Made by a program: the position numbers and the translations under genes. A DNA stretch of 42,857 nt from Paludibacteraceae bacterium (GTDB taxonomy: Bacteria; Bacteroidota; Bacteroidia; Bacteroidales; Paludibacteraceae). A model generated the notes under the pieces. That model had not been told where the DNA came from, searched no databases, and saw nothing but the letters and a program-made list of their open reading frames with translations. Positions 1 to 10,200 of this stretch are shown piece by piece. The stretch lies in assembly GCA_017387515.1 (NCBI GenBank), contig JAFOFC010000044.1:1-42857 (forward strand). Reading direction: 5' to 3'. Each line of letters opens with the position of its first letter. The stretch's first letter is position 1.

Positions 1-102
1 AATGGGTGGAAATCTAATTGAACTGAAACATGTGCTTGCAAAAATATATGAAATTGCAGGATATGAAGATGAGACTTTAGATACTTCAAAAAGAAGTGAT
101 GA
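1..102 (+). other. Unrelated sequence joined to the broken epimerase gene
   Basis: This stretch is more AT-rich than what follows. It has one open frame from an ATG at position 2 that encodes about 34 residues (start MGGNLIELKHVLAKIYE) and then runs out of frame into the epimerase remnant. In the epimerase frame, stop codons stand at 97-99 and 100-102. I do not recognise the peptide. It could be the far side of a real rearrangement or an assembly chimera at a contig edge. Confidence 0.5.
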
Positions 103-273
103 CACATTGCTTATGCAGTAAACGATATCGAAGCTCGCTTGCAAGAAGTAGCCGATAAAGGTGTACAACTAATTGACAAAACTCCTCGTGGTGGTGCAGA
201 AGGTATGACCATTGCATTCCTTCATCCAAAATCAACTGCAGGTATCCTAACCGAATTCTGCGAAAAAAAATAA
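103..273 (+). pseudogene. mce: Methylmalonyl-CoA epimerase, 3' fragment
   Basis: Only the last 56 codons remain. They begin HIAYAVNDIEARL, continue with LIDKTPRGGAEG and IAFLHPKSTAGILTEFCE, and end at TAA 271-273. These blocks match the C-terminal half of the roughly 135-residue epimerase that interconverts (R)- and (S)-methylmalonyl-CoA in the succinate-propionate pathway. The gene lies 23 nt upstream of mmdA, its normal operon partner, so the identity is well supported by context. The N-terminal half, which carries the first metal-binding part of the vicinal-oxygen-chelate fold, is replaced by unrelated sequence, with stops directly upstream. Whether the break is biological or an assembly error cannot be told from this sequence. 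Confidence 0.85.
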
Positions 274-296
274 ATTGCTTATAAATTCCAATTAGA

Positions 297-1853
297 ATGG
301 CAACAGATAAAATTCAAAACCTAATTGAGCTACGCGAAAAAGCTCGTTTGGGTGGCGGTCAAAAAAGAATTGACTCGCAACACAGCAAAGGAAAACTAAC
401 CGCTCGCGAACGCATCGAAATGCTATTAGACGAAGGTAGTTTTGAAGAAATGGACATGTTTGTAACCCATCGTTGTACCAACTTTGGTATGGACAAAGAT
501 AAATTCTTGGGCGATGGTGTAGTAGTTGGTCAAGGTACCATTGACGGACGCTTGGTGTTTGTATTTGCCCAAGACTTTACCGTATTTGGTGGTTCTTTGT
601 CAGAAACCGTAGCACTAAAAATTTGCCACGTAATGGACAAAGCCATGAAAGTTGGTGCTCCCATTATTGGTATCAACGACTCGGGTGGTGCACGTATCCA
701 AGAAGGTCCTAATGCTTTGGCTGGTTATGCCGAAATCTTTGAACGCAATATCTTGGCATCGGGTGTAGTACCTCAAATTTCGTTGATTTTTGGTCCTTGT
801 GCTGGTGGTGCGGTTTACTCTCCTGCGCTTACCGACTTTATCATGATGACCGAAGAAAACAGCTACATGTTTATTACTGGTCCTAAAGTAGTAAAATCGG
901 TTACTGGCGAAAATGTTTCTGTTGACGAATTGGGTGGTGCCGCTGTACACGCTACCAAAACAGGTGTGGCTCACTTCCGTGCCGAAAACGAACAAGATGG
1001 TTTGGCTACCGTACGTCGCTTGATGTCGTTCATTCCTCAAAATAACATGGAAAATGCTCCTGTAGTGGAATGCACCGACCCTGTAGATCGTTTAGACGAT
1101 GTATTGAATACCTTGGTGCCCGAAAATCCAAACAAACCTTACGATATGAAAGAAATCATTACTTCTATCGTAGACAACAACGATGTATTGGAAATTCAAC
1201 CCGAATACGCACCTAACATCATTTGTGCATTTGGTCGCTTTAACGGGGTATCTACCGGTATTATCGCTAACCAACCTATGTGCTTAGCAGGTGTATTAGA
1301 CTGCGATGCATCGCGCAAAGCTGCTCGTTTTGTACGTTTCTGCGACGCCTTCAATATTCCTATCCTAACATTGGTTGACGTTCCTGGTTTCTTGCCTGGT
1401 ACTGGTCAAGAATATGCAGGTATCATTGTACACGGTGCTAAATTGATGTTTGCTTATGGCGAAGCTACTGTTCCTAAAGTAACCGTTACCATTCGTAAAT
1501 CGTACGGTGGTTCGCACATTGTAATGAGCTGTAAACAATTGCGTGGCGACTTTAACTACGCATGGCCAGGTGCCGAAATTGCTGTTATGGGTCCTTCTGG
1601 AGCTGTAGAGGTATTGCAAGCTAAAGCCATTGCTGCTATCGAAGACAAAGACGAACGCGCAAAATTCATTGCCGAAAAAGAAGCAGAATACCGCGATAAA
1701 TTTGCTAATCCATACCAAGCTGCTTCTATGGGTTACATCGACGATGTTATTGAACCACGCAACACTCGTTTCCGTGTTATTCGCGCATTCGAATCGTTGA
1801 AAAACAAACGATTAACCAATCCATTGAAAAAACACTCTAATATTCCTTTATAA
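297..1853 (+). CDS. mmdA: Methylmalonyl-CoA decarboxylase, carboxyltransferase (alpha) subunit
   Basis: The 518-residue protein has the size and blocks of the propionyl/methylmalonyl-CoA carboxyltransferase family. The N-terminal lobe carries [20 protein letters not shown] (about 32-51) and [10 protein letters not shown] (128-137). The acyl-CoA site block [16 protein letters not shown] lies near 166-181, and the C-terminal lobe has [17 protein letters not shown]. It moves CO2 from (S)-methylmalonyl-CoA onto biotin on the carrier encoded two genes downstream; the membrane beta subunit then releases it and exports Na+. The adjacent OadG, BCCP and OadB-type genes argue for the decarboxylase rather than an ATP-dependent propionyl-CoA carboxylase, and no biotin carboxylase gene is present. 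The ATG is the first in frame. Confidence 0.95.
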   Translation: MATDKIQNLIELREKARLGGGQKRIDSQHSKGKLTARERIEMLLDEGSFEEMDMFVTHRCTNFGMDKDKFLGDGVVVGQGTIDGRLVFVFAQDFTVFGGSLSETVALKICHVMDKAMKVGAPIIGINDSGGARIQEGPNALAGYAEIFERNILASGVVPQISLIFGPCAGGAVYSPALTDFIMMTEENSYMFITGPKVVKSVTGENVSVDELGGAAVHATKTGVAHFRAENEQDGLATVRRLMSFIPQNNMENAPVVECTDPVDRLDDVLNTLVPENPNKPYDMKEIITSIVDNNDVLEIQPEYAPNIICAFGRFNGVSTGIIANQPMCLAGVLDCDASRKAARFVRFCDAFNIPILTLVDVPGFLPGTGQEYAGIIVHGAKLMFAYGEATVPKVTVTIRKSYGGSHIVMSCKQLRGDFNYAWPGAEIAVMGPSGAVEVLQAKAIAAIEDKDERAKFIAEKEAEYRDKFANPYQAASMGYIDDVIEPRNTRFRVIRAFESLKNKRLTNPLKKHSNIPL

Positions 1854-1863
1854 TTAACTTGTT

Positions 1864-2220
1864 ATGGTATTATTAGCAGTAAATTGGACCAACGTAGGCA
1901 TCATTACCCTAATCGGTTTTGGCCTAGTTGTAGTGTTGTTGATCCTTTTGGTTTTTGTGTTGATGGGCTTTGGTGCCATTATGGTTCGTGCCAATGCACC
2001 TAAAAAAGAAGCCAACCTAAAACCTGTTGCCGTAGTACCTTCGCCTAATGCTGTAGAAACAGTAGAAATTACTGGCGAAGAATTGGCTGCCATTGCCATG
2101 GCTATCCAATTAAGCAAAGAAAAGGCGCACGACACCGAACACAAAGTGCTTACCATTGTGTCGAATCCAAATTCGGCATGGGCTTCTAAAACATTTGGTA
2201 TCAATAATTTAATTCGTTAA
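1864..2220 (+). CDS. mmdD: Sodium-pump decarboxylase gamma/delta (OadG-like) subunit
   Basis: The product has 118 residues. A single hydrophobic helix occupies about residues 10-40 (TLIGFGLVVVLLILLVFVLM), followed by a basic, Ala/Pro-containing linker and a short cytoplasmic tail with EITGEELAAIAMAI. This is the layout of OadG/MmdD subunits, which anchor the carboxyltransferase to the membrane beta subunit and stabilise the complex. It starts 10 nt after mmdA and 20 nt before the biotin carrier, so it should share their transcript. Sequence similarity in this family is low, so the call rests on length, topology and position. Confidence 0.87.
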   Translation: MVLLAVNWTNVGIITLIGFGLVVVLLILLVFVLMGFGAIMVRANAPKKEANLKPVAVVPSPNAVETVEITGEELAAIAMAIQLSKEKAHDTEHKVLTIVSNPNSAWASKTFGINNLIR

Positions 2221-2240
2221 AACGAAACAGAACTAACAAA

Positions 2241-2960
2241 ATGAAAAATTTTAAATTTACAATAAACGGTAATGTTTACGAAGTGGGCGTAGAAGCTGCA
2301 GAAAACGGCAAGTCCAATGTAAATGTAAACGGAAAATCGTATGTAGTTGAGGTTGAAGCCGATGTAATGCAAGCAACAGCAGTGCGTCGTCCTCTAGCAG
2401 CTCCTGCTGCATCTTCTTCTAAGGCAACATCGGGTGTAATGAAATCACCTCTTCCTGGAAAAGTATTAAAAGTAGTAGTAGCCGAAGGCCAAATGGTAAA
2501 ACGCGGCGATACATTGATGGTAATTGAGTCGATGAAAATGGAAAACAACATCGCAGCTCAAAACGACGGTGTAGTACGTGCTATTATGGTTAGTGCCGAT
2601 CAAAGCATTTTGCAAGGCGACCCCTTGTTGGAATTTGAAGCAGTAGGTCAAGAACCTGCTCCTGCTCCAGTAGAAGCTCCTAAAGCGGCTAAACCAGCTC
2701 CTAAGGCAGCTCCAGCACCTGCTCCTGCTCCTAAACCAGCGGCTAGTGCTAAATCGTTAACCAGCCCATTGCCAGGTAGCGTTGTTAGTGTTGCCGTAGC
2801 TGTAGGCGATACCGTAAAACGCGGTCAAACCGTTATGGTTATTGAATCAATGAAAATGGAAAATAATATTCCTGCTCCACGCGATGGTAAAGTAGCTGCT
2901 GTACACGTAGCTGCAGGCAAAAGCGTGATGCAAGGCGATGCATTGTTAGACATTGAATAA
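2241..2960 (+). CDS. mmdC: Biotin carboxyl carrier subunit with two tandem biotinyl domains
   Basis: The 239-residue protein carries two complete biotinyl domains: about 65-133 with biotin-accepting Lys99 and about 172-239 with Lys205. Each contains the invariant ESMKMEN signature, preceded by SPLPG and followed by an exit hairpin ending in QGDxLL. An Ala/Pro/Lys-rich flexible linker (about 137-171) joins them, and an N-terminal beta-rich segment (1-45) precedes the first. It carries CO2 between MmdA and MmdB. Decarboxylase carriers normally have one biotinyl domain, so the duplication is unusual. Both lysines are intact, so both domains could be biotinylated. It lies 11 nt upstream of mmdB. 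Confidence 0.95.
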   Translation: MKNFKFTINGNVYEVGVEAAENGKSNVNVNGKSYVVEVEADVMQATAVRRPLAAPAASSSKATSGVMKSPLPGKVLKVVVAEGQMVKRGDTLMVIESMKMENNIAAQNDGVVRAIMVSADQSILQGDPLLEFEAVGQEPAPAPVEAPKAAKPAPKAAPAPAPAPKPAASAKSLTSPLPGSVVSVAVAVGDTVKRGQTVMVIESMKMENNIPAPRDGKVAAVHVAAGKSVMQGDALLDIE

Positions 2961-2971
2961 GGAGATTATTT
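2959..2971 (+). promoter_or_regulatory. Strong Shine-Dalgarno for mmdB
   Basis: AAGGAG stands at 2959-2964, seven bases before the ATG at 2972, partly inside the stop codon of the biotin carrier gene. Most starts in this window have no recognisable ribosome-binding site, as is usual in Bacteroidota, so this one stands out. It fixes the mmdB start. Confidence 0.75.
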
Positions 2972-4351
2972 ATGAAAAACATGTTTCGTTATATTGTAAC
3001 CTTGCTGATTGCTTGTGCTTCGTTTGGTAGCGTGGCTGTGGCGCAAGAAGCCGACACCGTTGCCAATTACGACGACCAAATCATGCTTATTTCTGAAACC
3101 GACGAGGCTAACAACGCGGTGGTAGAAGAAGCACCAGTAGCAGCAGAAACTGCAGACGATACCCTTTCGGTATCGGGCAGTTTAGAAGACTTCTTTGGCT
3201 CGATGGGTATTACTAAAATCTTTACAGAATGGGCTGCTGGTAACTGGCGCTATTTAGTAATGATTGCAATAGGTTGTTTATTGCTATACCTAGCCATTGT
3301 AAAACAATTTGAACCCCTTTTGCTATTGCCCATTGCCATGGGTATGATTCTTACCAACTTGCCCGATGCAGGCATGTTCCATAGTGAATTCTTTGCTGGC
3401 GGTCATGTACATTGGAAAGAAATGGCAGAAGGTGCAGGCTTATTAGACTACTTGTACTTAGGTGTTAAATTGGGTATCTATCCTTGTTTAATCTTTGTGG
3501 GTGTAGGTGCTATGACCGATTTTGGCCCATTGTTGGCCAACCCTAAAAGCTTGCTATTAGGTGCAGCTGCTCAAATTGGTATCTTTGTTACCTTCTTGTG
3601 TGCCAATGCTATGGGCTTCTCTCCAGAACAAGCCGCTTCTATTGGTATCATTGGTGGTGCAGATGGCCCTACTGCTATCTACTTAACCTCTAAATTAGCT
3701 CCCGAATTATTAGGACCTATTGCTGTGGCTGCTTACTCGTACATGGCTTTGGTACCCGTAATTCAACCTCCTATTATGCGCGCGCTTACCACCAAGAAAG
3801 AGCGCGAAATAGAGATGAAACAGCTACGCACCCCTTCTAAAACCGAAAAAATCATTTTCCCTATCATGGTTATCATTGTGGTAAGTTTGTTGTTGCCATC
3901 AGCAGCTTCGCTTATTGGTTGCTTAATGTTGGGTAACTTGATGAAAGAATGCGGTGTGGTAGATCGTTTGTCTAAAACCGTTCAAAACGAGCTAATGAAC
4001 ATTGTTACCATTTTCTTGGGTATTACCGTTGGTGCAACCGCTACTGCTGATGCCTTCTTAAACTGGCAAACTATTATGATTTTGTCGGTAGGTATAGTTG
4101 CCTTTGCTATGGGTAGTGCAGGCGGTGTGCTTTTGGCTAAGTTTATGAACTTGTTTACCAAAGAAAAAATCAATCCACTTATTGGTTCGGCAGGTGTATC
4201 TGCAGTTCCTATGGCAGCCCGTGTATCGCAAAACGTAGGTCAAGAAGCTAACCCTTCTAACTTCCTATTGATGCACGCTATGGGTCCTAACGTAGCCGGT
4301 GTAATTGGTTCTGCTGTAGCTGCAGGTATCTTACTAAGTTTCTTGGGATAA
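2972..4351 (+). CDS. mmdB: Na+-translocating methylmalonyl-CoA decarboxylase, beta subunit
   Basis: This 459-residue polytopic membrane protein of the OadB/MmdB/GcdB family decarboxylates carboxybiotin and couples this to Na+ export. From about residue 92 on it shows a series of hydrophobic helices and the conserved [10 protein letters not shown] (228-237), which belongs to the ion and carboxybiotin site, plus [15 protein letters not shown] near the end. The first 25 residues look like a cleavable signal peptide ([18 protein letters not shown], then SVAVAQ). They are followed by an acidic segment of about 50 residues that the classic 375-430-residue subunits lack. It is the last gene of the operon, and a terminator follows 24 nt later. 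Confidence 0.94.
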   Translation: MKNMFRYIVTLLIACASFGSVAVAQEADTVANYDDQIMLISETDEANNAVVEEAPVAAETADDTLSVSGSLEDFFGSMGITKIFTEWAAGNWRYLVMIAIGCLLLYLAIVKQFEPLLLLPIAMGMILTNLPDAGMFHSEFFAGGHVHWKEMAEGAGLLDYLYLGVKLGIYPCLIFVGVGAMTDFGPLLANPKSLLLGAAAQIGIFVTFLCANAMGFSPEQAASIGIIGGADGPTAIYLTSKLAPELLGPIAVAAYSYMALVPVIQPPIMRALTTKKEREIEMKQLRTPSKTEKIIFPIMVIIVVSLLLPSAASLIGCLMLGNLMKECGVVDRLSKTVQNELMNIVTIFLGITVGATATADAFLNWQTIMILSVGIVAFAMGSAGGVLLAKFMNLFTKEKINPLIGSAGVSAVPMAARVSQNVGQEANPSNFLLMHAMGPNVAGVIGSAVAAGILLSFLG

Positions 4352-4375
4352 TCCTATAAACAACCTTTTTTTGAT

Positions 4376-4423
4376 AAGCATATATTTTCTACTTGAGAAA
4401 GTATATGCTTATTTTATTTTTCT
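4376..4423 (+). terminator. Rho-independent terminator of the mmd operon
   Basis: A 15-bp stem with one G-T pair (4376-4390 with 4396-4410, loop ACTTG) is followed by the T-rich ATTTTATTTTTCT. Confidence 0.85.
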
Positions 4424-4503
4424 GTATATAAGAATTTTATATATTTGTTGATGTATTGCGATGATGTATTTTTGTGAAATATTTTATTGTTAAAATACAA
4501 ACG

Positions 4504-4530
4504 TTTGAGTTGAAAAAATAATTATCTTTG
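4504..4530 (+). promoter_or_regulatory. Bacteroidota-type promoter of the adhesin-luxS unit
   Basis: The -7 box TATCTTTG (consensus TAnnTTTG) is at 4523-4530. A TTTG at 4504-4507, 15 nt upstream, may be the -33 element, although the spacing is short. The predicted transcript starts near 4537, about 23 nt before the ATG at 4560. This agrees with a start at 4560 rather than at the in-frame TTG 4542. Confidence 0.6.
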
Positions 4531-4559
4531 CCCAAAACCTTTTGTCAAATACCACGCTC

Positions 4560-7202
4560 ATGAAAAAAATTATACTTTTTTTATGCTTATTTACTGCTAT
4601 AAGCGTTTGTTCTTTAGCGCAAACTGCTGGTTGTAATCCAACATTGACCCTAACCAATGGTAATACCACGGTTACTTTGAGTACATGGCAACGTGCTGAT
4701 GGCTATTATTTTGATATTGAAGGAGAAAATTTGGTAAACATATCTGCTGGATGTTATGTGTACATTAATGGCAACGAACAATTTCAGTTGATAAAGGCAC
4801 CTATTGCTACTAGTAATACGCTTATCACTATTGGGCCTATAGAATCTACAACATTGCCCAAATTTTATACACCATTGTATGTATTGATGCCACACGAGGT
4901 GGTTTTTGGCTCGGTTAATGCGGCTATTCTTCCTTATTGCCAAGATGGTCCTATGCCTACACCAAAGTCACTTACCCATAATTTAAAAGAAGATTATTTG
5001 TGCAATGGTTCCTCTGTTACATTTACCGCTACTGGTTTTGAAGATGAACCTCTTGTGTGGCAAATGGGCGAAAGTGCAGCGGGCCCTTGGACTACCTTAA
5101 ATTATACAGAACCTACAGTTACTTTTACCGATTTAACAGTAGGAACTTATTTCTTTAAGGTATCTCAAGGTAAATACAATGCTACAGCCTCGTTAGTAGT
5201 GGGTATATGTTGCGATGTAACTGGTAGTCAGCAAAAGGTAATTTGGCAAGAAACATTTGAACCAACCGACGATCCAACTCCCGATGTAGAAGGTACTAAA
5301 AAACGCTATCATAATAAGTATGTGGGTAATACGTATTCGTTTGCTACCTTTGATAATACATGCGCTGGAGGCGAGGGAAAAGGAAAAATATGCGATGGTT
5401 ATTATGCCGTTGTAACTAAGTCGGACGATGCAAATCCTGCTATGTGTGCCTGGCCTGCTGGTAAGTACGATCATACCACTGGCAATGGTTCAAGTGGATT
5501 TTTAATTGTAAATGCAGGCGAGGCAGATGCGATTATTTACGAACAAGAGATTAAACCAGAAGGCGGTTTTTGTACAACGGGTATGTGGTACAATTTTTCT
5601 TTGTACGCCACTAATATTGCGCCAACTACTGCAGATCCTGCTAAATTTATTTTAGAAATTATTGAAATTCAATCCGATGGTACCCAAGAAATATTGGCAC
5701 AATGGAATACTGGCGAAATAGAAGGGTCTTTGATGCAAAATTGGTACAGATATGGTACCTCATTTGCGCCATCTAATAAGGTAGAAAAGATCATTGTACG
5801 TGTATGGAATGCTGGTAAATCAAATAATGGGAACGACCTAGTAATGGACGATTTGCAAGTGTCTATTTGCCAACCTTCTGCCGAATTGTTTGTAGGTGAT
5901 GTAACAGAAAACCAAAAGGTGTCTACCGATAAGGATTGCGGAAATGTGGAGATTCTTACCGCCATTTTAAGTGGTAAAGAATCCGATTTTTTCCCAGAAG
6001 GAGCCTACTATTTGTGGTTGCAAAGTGTAGATAATGGCAAAACGTTTACAGAAATAGCAACCTTATCTGGTGTAGGGCAATCTGCCGTTGAGTATGCTAC
6101 AACGTATGCTGCAAACCCCATTCAAATCTATGCTATTATAGCTAGTTCGCGCCAATCGGCGTTGGATATAAAAAATGGTAATTTATTAACCAATGCTTGT
6201 GCTACCTATGCTATTACCGATAAAGTTAAGGTAAGCTGCGTTGGGGACCCTACTTGTTTAGTGCCTCCGGTACTAACCTTTAATCCCATAGATCCTATCT
6301 GTTTTGGTGCAACCGAACCAATAGAAATAATAGCAGTAGCAACTCCATCATCTGCTACACAAACCATCGTATACAGTGGAGAATATGTAAGTGGAAACAA
6401 GTTTGAAGCATCTAAAGCCCCCATTGGCTCGTATCCCATTACTGCCAATTTAACCGATGGCTTGTGTACAGCTACTGCATCCATTATGATTGATGTGGTT
6501 GATAATCCAACGGTAAGCATTGTGGCAGATGTAGATGAACTAACTTGCGATCAACCGCAAGCAAATTTGTTAGCGGTGTCGGAGCAAACCGTTCAGTATA
6601 CATGGAATACCATGCATACAGCAGAGGCCATTAATGTAACAGAGGCGGGAACCTATGTGGTAACGGCAACAGACAACAATGGCTGTTCTGCCCAAGCAGA
6701 AACCGTTATAACTGATAATGTGGAGTATTTAGAGGGTAAATTAGTGGCTACCCCCACCGACGTGCTTGTAGGTGAACCTGTTCAATTGCAATTTGAGGTA
6801 ACTGCAGGAAAAGCGAATCAAATACAATGGTATTGGTCTAATAAGGAAATTGCACTAAATAGCGAAAATGTAGATTTTCCCATGATGGATGGCGAATACC
6901 AAGTAGTAGCCGTAAGCAATTGTAATACAGTTGTAGATACAGTACAAGTTACCGTTGCGTGGCCTACTGTAATTACACCTTATAATATAGATGGTTATAA
7001 CGATGATTTTGTAGGAAATATACAAATGTCGTTGCCGATTAAGATATTTACGCGTTTTGGAAATGTGATATACGAAGGTAATCAAGGTTGGGATGGAAGT
7101 TTATCCAATGGAAAAATGGCTATGCCCGGCGTATATTATTATAGTATTGAATTACCAAATGGAACGTTAAAAACAGGTTCTATAGAGGTGTACAAAGATT
7201 AA
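4560..7202 (+). CDS. T9SS-secreted surface protein with type-B sorting domain
   Basis: The product has 880 residues from ATG 4560; a TTG at 4542 would add six residues before the signal peptide. A Sec signal peptide (MKKIILFLCLFTAISVCSLA) is followed by beta-rich Ig-like segments. A module of about 220 residues (about 217-440, starting near CCDVTGSQ and containing YEQEIKPEGGFC and NDLVMDDLQVSIC) has a counterpart in the next gene. A PKD/SprB-like repeat follows (TWNTMHTAEAINVTEAGTYV). The last 80 residues (PTVITPYNIDGYNDDF, RFGNVIYEGNQGWDG) match the gliding-motility-associated type-B C-terminal domain recognised by the type IX system. It is therefore probably exported across the outer membrane and displayed or released. 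Its ligand is unknown. The next gene starts 23 nt downstream. Confidence 0.85.
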   Translation: MKKIILFLCLFTAISVCSLAQTAGCNPTLTLTNGNTTVTLSTWQRADGYYFDIEGENLVNISAGCYVYINGNEQFQLIKAPIATSNTLITIGPIESTTLPKFYTPLYVLMPHEVVFGSVNAAILPYCQDGPMPTPKSLTHNLKEDYLCNGSSVTFTATGFEDEPLVWQMGESAAGPWTTLNYTEPTVTFTDLTVGTYFFKVSQGKYNATASLVVGICCDVTGSQQKVIWQETFEPTDDPTPDVEGTKKRYHNKYVGNTYSFATFDNTCAGGEGKGKICDGYYAVVTKSDDANPAMCAWPAGKYDHTTGNGSSGFLIVNAGEADAIIYEQEIKPEGGFCTTGMWYNFSLYATNIAPTTADPAKFILEIIEIQSDGTQEILAQWNTGEIEGSLMQNWYRYGTSFAPSNKVEKIIVRVWNAGKSNNGNDLVMDDLQVSICQPSAELFVGDVTENQKVSTDKDCGNVEILTAILSGKESDFFPEGAYYLWLQSVDNGKTFTEIATLSGVGQSAVEYATTYAANPIQIYAIIASSRQSALDIKNGNLLTNACATYAITDKVKVSCVGDPTCLVPPVLTFNPIDPICFGATEPIEIIAVATPSSATQTIVYSGEYVSGNKFEASKAPIGSYPITANLTDGLCTATASIMIDVVDNPTVSIVADVDELTCDQPQANLLAVSEQTVQYTWNTMHTAEAINVTEAGTYVVTATDNNGCSAQAETVITDNVEYLEGKLVATPTDVLVGEPVQLQFEVTAGKANQIQWYWSNKEIALNSENVDFPMMDGEYQVVAVSNCNTVVDTVQVTVAWPTVITPYNIDGYNDDFVGNIQMSLPIKIFTRFGNVIYEGNQGWDGSLSNGKMAMPGVYYYSIELPNGTLKTGSIEVYKD

Positions 7203-7225
7203 GAGTAACGTAAAATTTGAAGCGT

Positions 7226-10200
7226 ATGAAAAAACTGGGAAGTATTCTTGTTGCCCTTTTGTTGGGATGTGTTCTTGCTACGCAAGTACAGGCTGCAGAT
7301 ATTAATTTTACCCCATCTACTACCATAAGTGGGGCTGGGGTGATGTTGTATTTTGAAGGTTATGGAACCACCTTTAAAAGGGATAAATCGTACTATAATG
7401 TATCTTTTATAGAGAATACTTCTTCTGCTACTACCGTTATGGTAAACGATTGTGCAGGACCTTATGTTTATTTGGGCATGAACGCAGGGCCAGTTGCAGG
7501 TAATAAAATAGTGCTTCAGGTGTTGTACGACGATGGAAAAACCACTGGCTGTGGAAAAGTTGAATTTAGTGGCAAACAATTTGTTCAAAGTTTGTCGTGT
7601 GATAGCCAACCTCCTACTTGGAATGAAGCCCCCAGCCTTTCGTGCGGTAGTCCTAATAAGGTAGCGTTTAATGTTTCGGCAAGCGATGCTTTGTCGGATA
7701 TTGCTGGTTATAAAGTATCCATTGGTTCTTGTGTAGATAAGAATATTTCGGTAACGAATGCTACCAAAGATCATACGGGAGTTATTGAATTACCTTTAGC
7801 ATCGTGTGGAGTTACCCTAACTGCTAGTTCCAACCTAACTGCAACCATAAAACCATACGATAGTGGAGGTAATGTTGGTGCCGCACAAACCGTAAGCGGT
7901 ATTAAGGTGATGCAATCTACTTTAACCATGCAATCGGTTAATTGTGGCACGGTTCATGGCCGTAGCATTACTTTGGAACCTATGATATTGGGTGGCAATG
8001 CGGCATCTTACATGGTAAGCGTAAATGGTGCAGCAGCCACTTCGTACCCAGGTGGTAGTACCATTGATGTTACAGGTTTAGAAACAGAAACAACCTATTC
8101 TTTTTCTGTTAGTGCGGTAGATGGTTGTGGAAATGAGTCCAATGCTGTTAGTACATCGTGTACCACTATATTTGAGCCCTATGGGGGAGCCGATTATCCA
8201 GAAGAATTGATAGAGACTTCGTTTGATATTCAGTATACAGGTTCTTGTCCCACATCCATTGCAGGCGGTACCGCCTTTTCGCAAGCTGGTGCTAGTGGAG
8301 CGTACAGCCACTCTATTGATGAGATAGATGTTATAGGTAGTTTTACCTTGCCAGACGAGTTTGAAGAAGCTTATAGCAATGGATATTTCCACCAAGACGC
8401 CACCAAAAAGCAATATGCCATCGTTAGCAATCCTAAGGTGTTAAATGGAACATATACGCAAAAAACAGATGGCAAAAACAGATTGGTATTAGCGTTAGGA
8501 GGCGATCCTGCTGGCGTACAAACTAATTTATTCCGCTTTCAAAGAGAAAATGTAGGGGCAGGTACAACTACTATTTCTTTTGTATTAGAAGATTTGGTGG
8601 GTAATGCCACATGCCCTCAAAACAACCTGAACTCGTTTCGTGGTTTAACCATTGTATATTACAAAAATGGTAGTATAGTGGCCGAACAGCATCAGAATCA
8701 TCCTATAGGAACGTCTAGAACGTATTCTTACAATTTTGCAACAGCGCAAGGTGATGATGTGATGGTGGATGTGCGTGCTAGGTACATGGCTCCTTGTACA
8801 GCCATGGCAGTAAGCGATTTAAACGTGTACGGATGCCTTCCTAAATTCATTACAACTCGCAATGGTGCTTCTATATTTTGTGAAAATCAAGAGGTTACCT
8901 TGTTGGCAACAGGTATCCCCAATGGAACCTTACAATGGCAAACATCTACCGATAATGCCAATTGGCAACCCATTAGCCAAAATGGTATGTCTATACAAGT
9001 AACTGTCCCTTTGGGCAACTCTTACTACCGTTTTAGAGAGAGTGCTAGCAGTGCATGGTCAGATACGTATACTTTATTAGGACAAGTATGCTGTACCTAT
9101 TTAGCCTCGCAAGACGAAATTTGGAAAGAAGATTTTGGTACCGTTACTGGTCGTACCAGCAATAGCTTTGTTAAGAACCATACCTTTAAAGTATCAGGAA
9201 AAATTGACGACTGCTACTATGCTGTAGTAAGCAATTCGTCACAAGCCAATCAAGAACTAGACTGGCCAGGAGGAAAAAAAGACCATACGGGTATGGTCAC
9301 AGGTGAGGTCAATGGTGGTTTCTTGGTAATCAACGTAAACAATACTATTGCTCCTCCGGTATTGATTTATGAACAAGAAATCAATCCGGTGCAAGGTTTT
9401 TGCGAATCAACTTACTACAACTTGTCTATGTTTGCATCCAACATAGCACCTGGAGGATTACCCTCTAGTTTTAAGTTTCAGGTAGTGGATGTGGTTACCA
9501 GAGAAGTTTTGGGCGAAGGTGAAACGGGCGATATTGCCGACTTTGGTATGGCAAACTGGCTAAATTACGGGGTGTCATTCAAGCCACAAGGCAATCCCAT
9601 TAAAATTCAAATTTACAACACAGGTTATGCAGGTGGTGGTAATGACGTGGTAATAGACGACATTGCGGTGAGCGTATGTAATGCTAGTGTAGAATTGTTG
9701 TCTAACGGCAAAAAAGTTGCCGAAGAAGTAGCTTGTGGCGATAACATTCCGTTAGAAGTAAAACTAAATGGTAACAGCAATACATTCTTTGGAGTTTCTA
9801 CCCCTTATTATTTATGGGTAAGACAAACAGATGGTGGTGCCTTTGAAAAGCTGCCAGCAGCTTCGGGTATAGGAAAAGATACCTACCAAGCACCCACTGA
9901 ATCGGGCAAAGAATTTACCTATAAGGTAATTGTTGCTAAAGACGAGGCAACCGTTTTACGTGCCTTTTCAGGAACAACCGATGCATGCGATATTTATACA
10001 GAAACCAATGTAATGACGGTAACATGTATTCCATGTACCACTCCCACTATTTCATTGCAAGCAAGTGAGTCGGTTGTTTGTGCAAGTGCTACAGATCCAG
10101 TGACTTTAACCGCTACGGTGGTTTCTGGTGTTCCTGCTAGCTATGTGTGGTCTGTAAAAAAACAAGGTGATGCTGTATTTACACCTTTAGCCACGCACAC

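Noticed and set aside
615-1718. Three minus-strand frames inside mmdA
   Set aside because: They lie antisense within a strongly conserved gene and show no motif.
7199-7774. 191-residue minus-strand frame inside the giant adhesin
   Set aside because: Basic, repeat-like composition, no start context, fully inside a confident gene.
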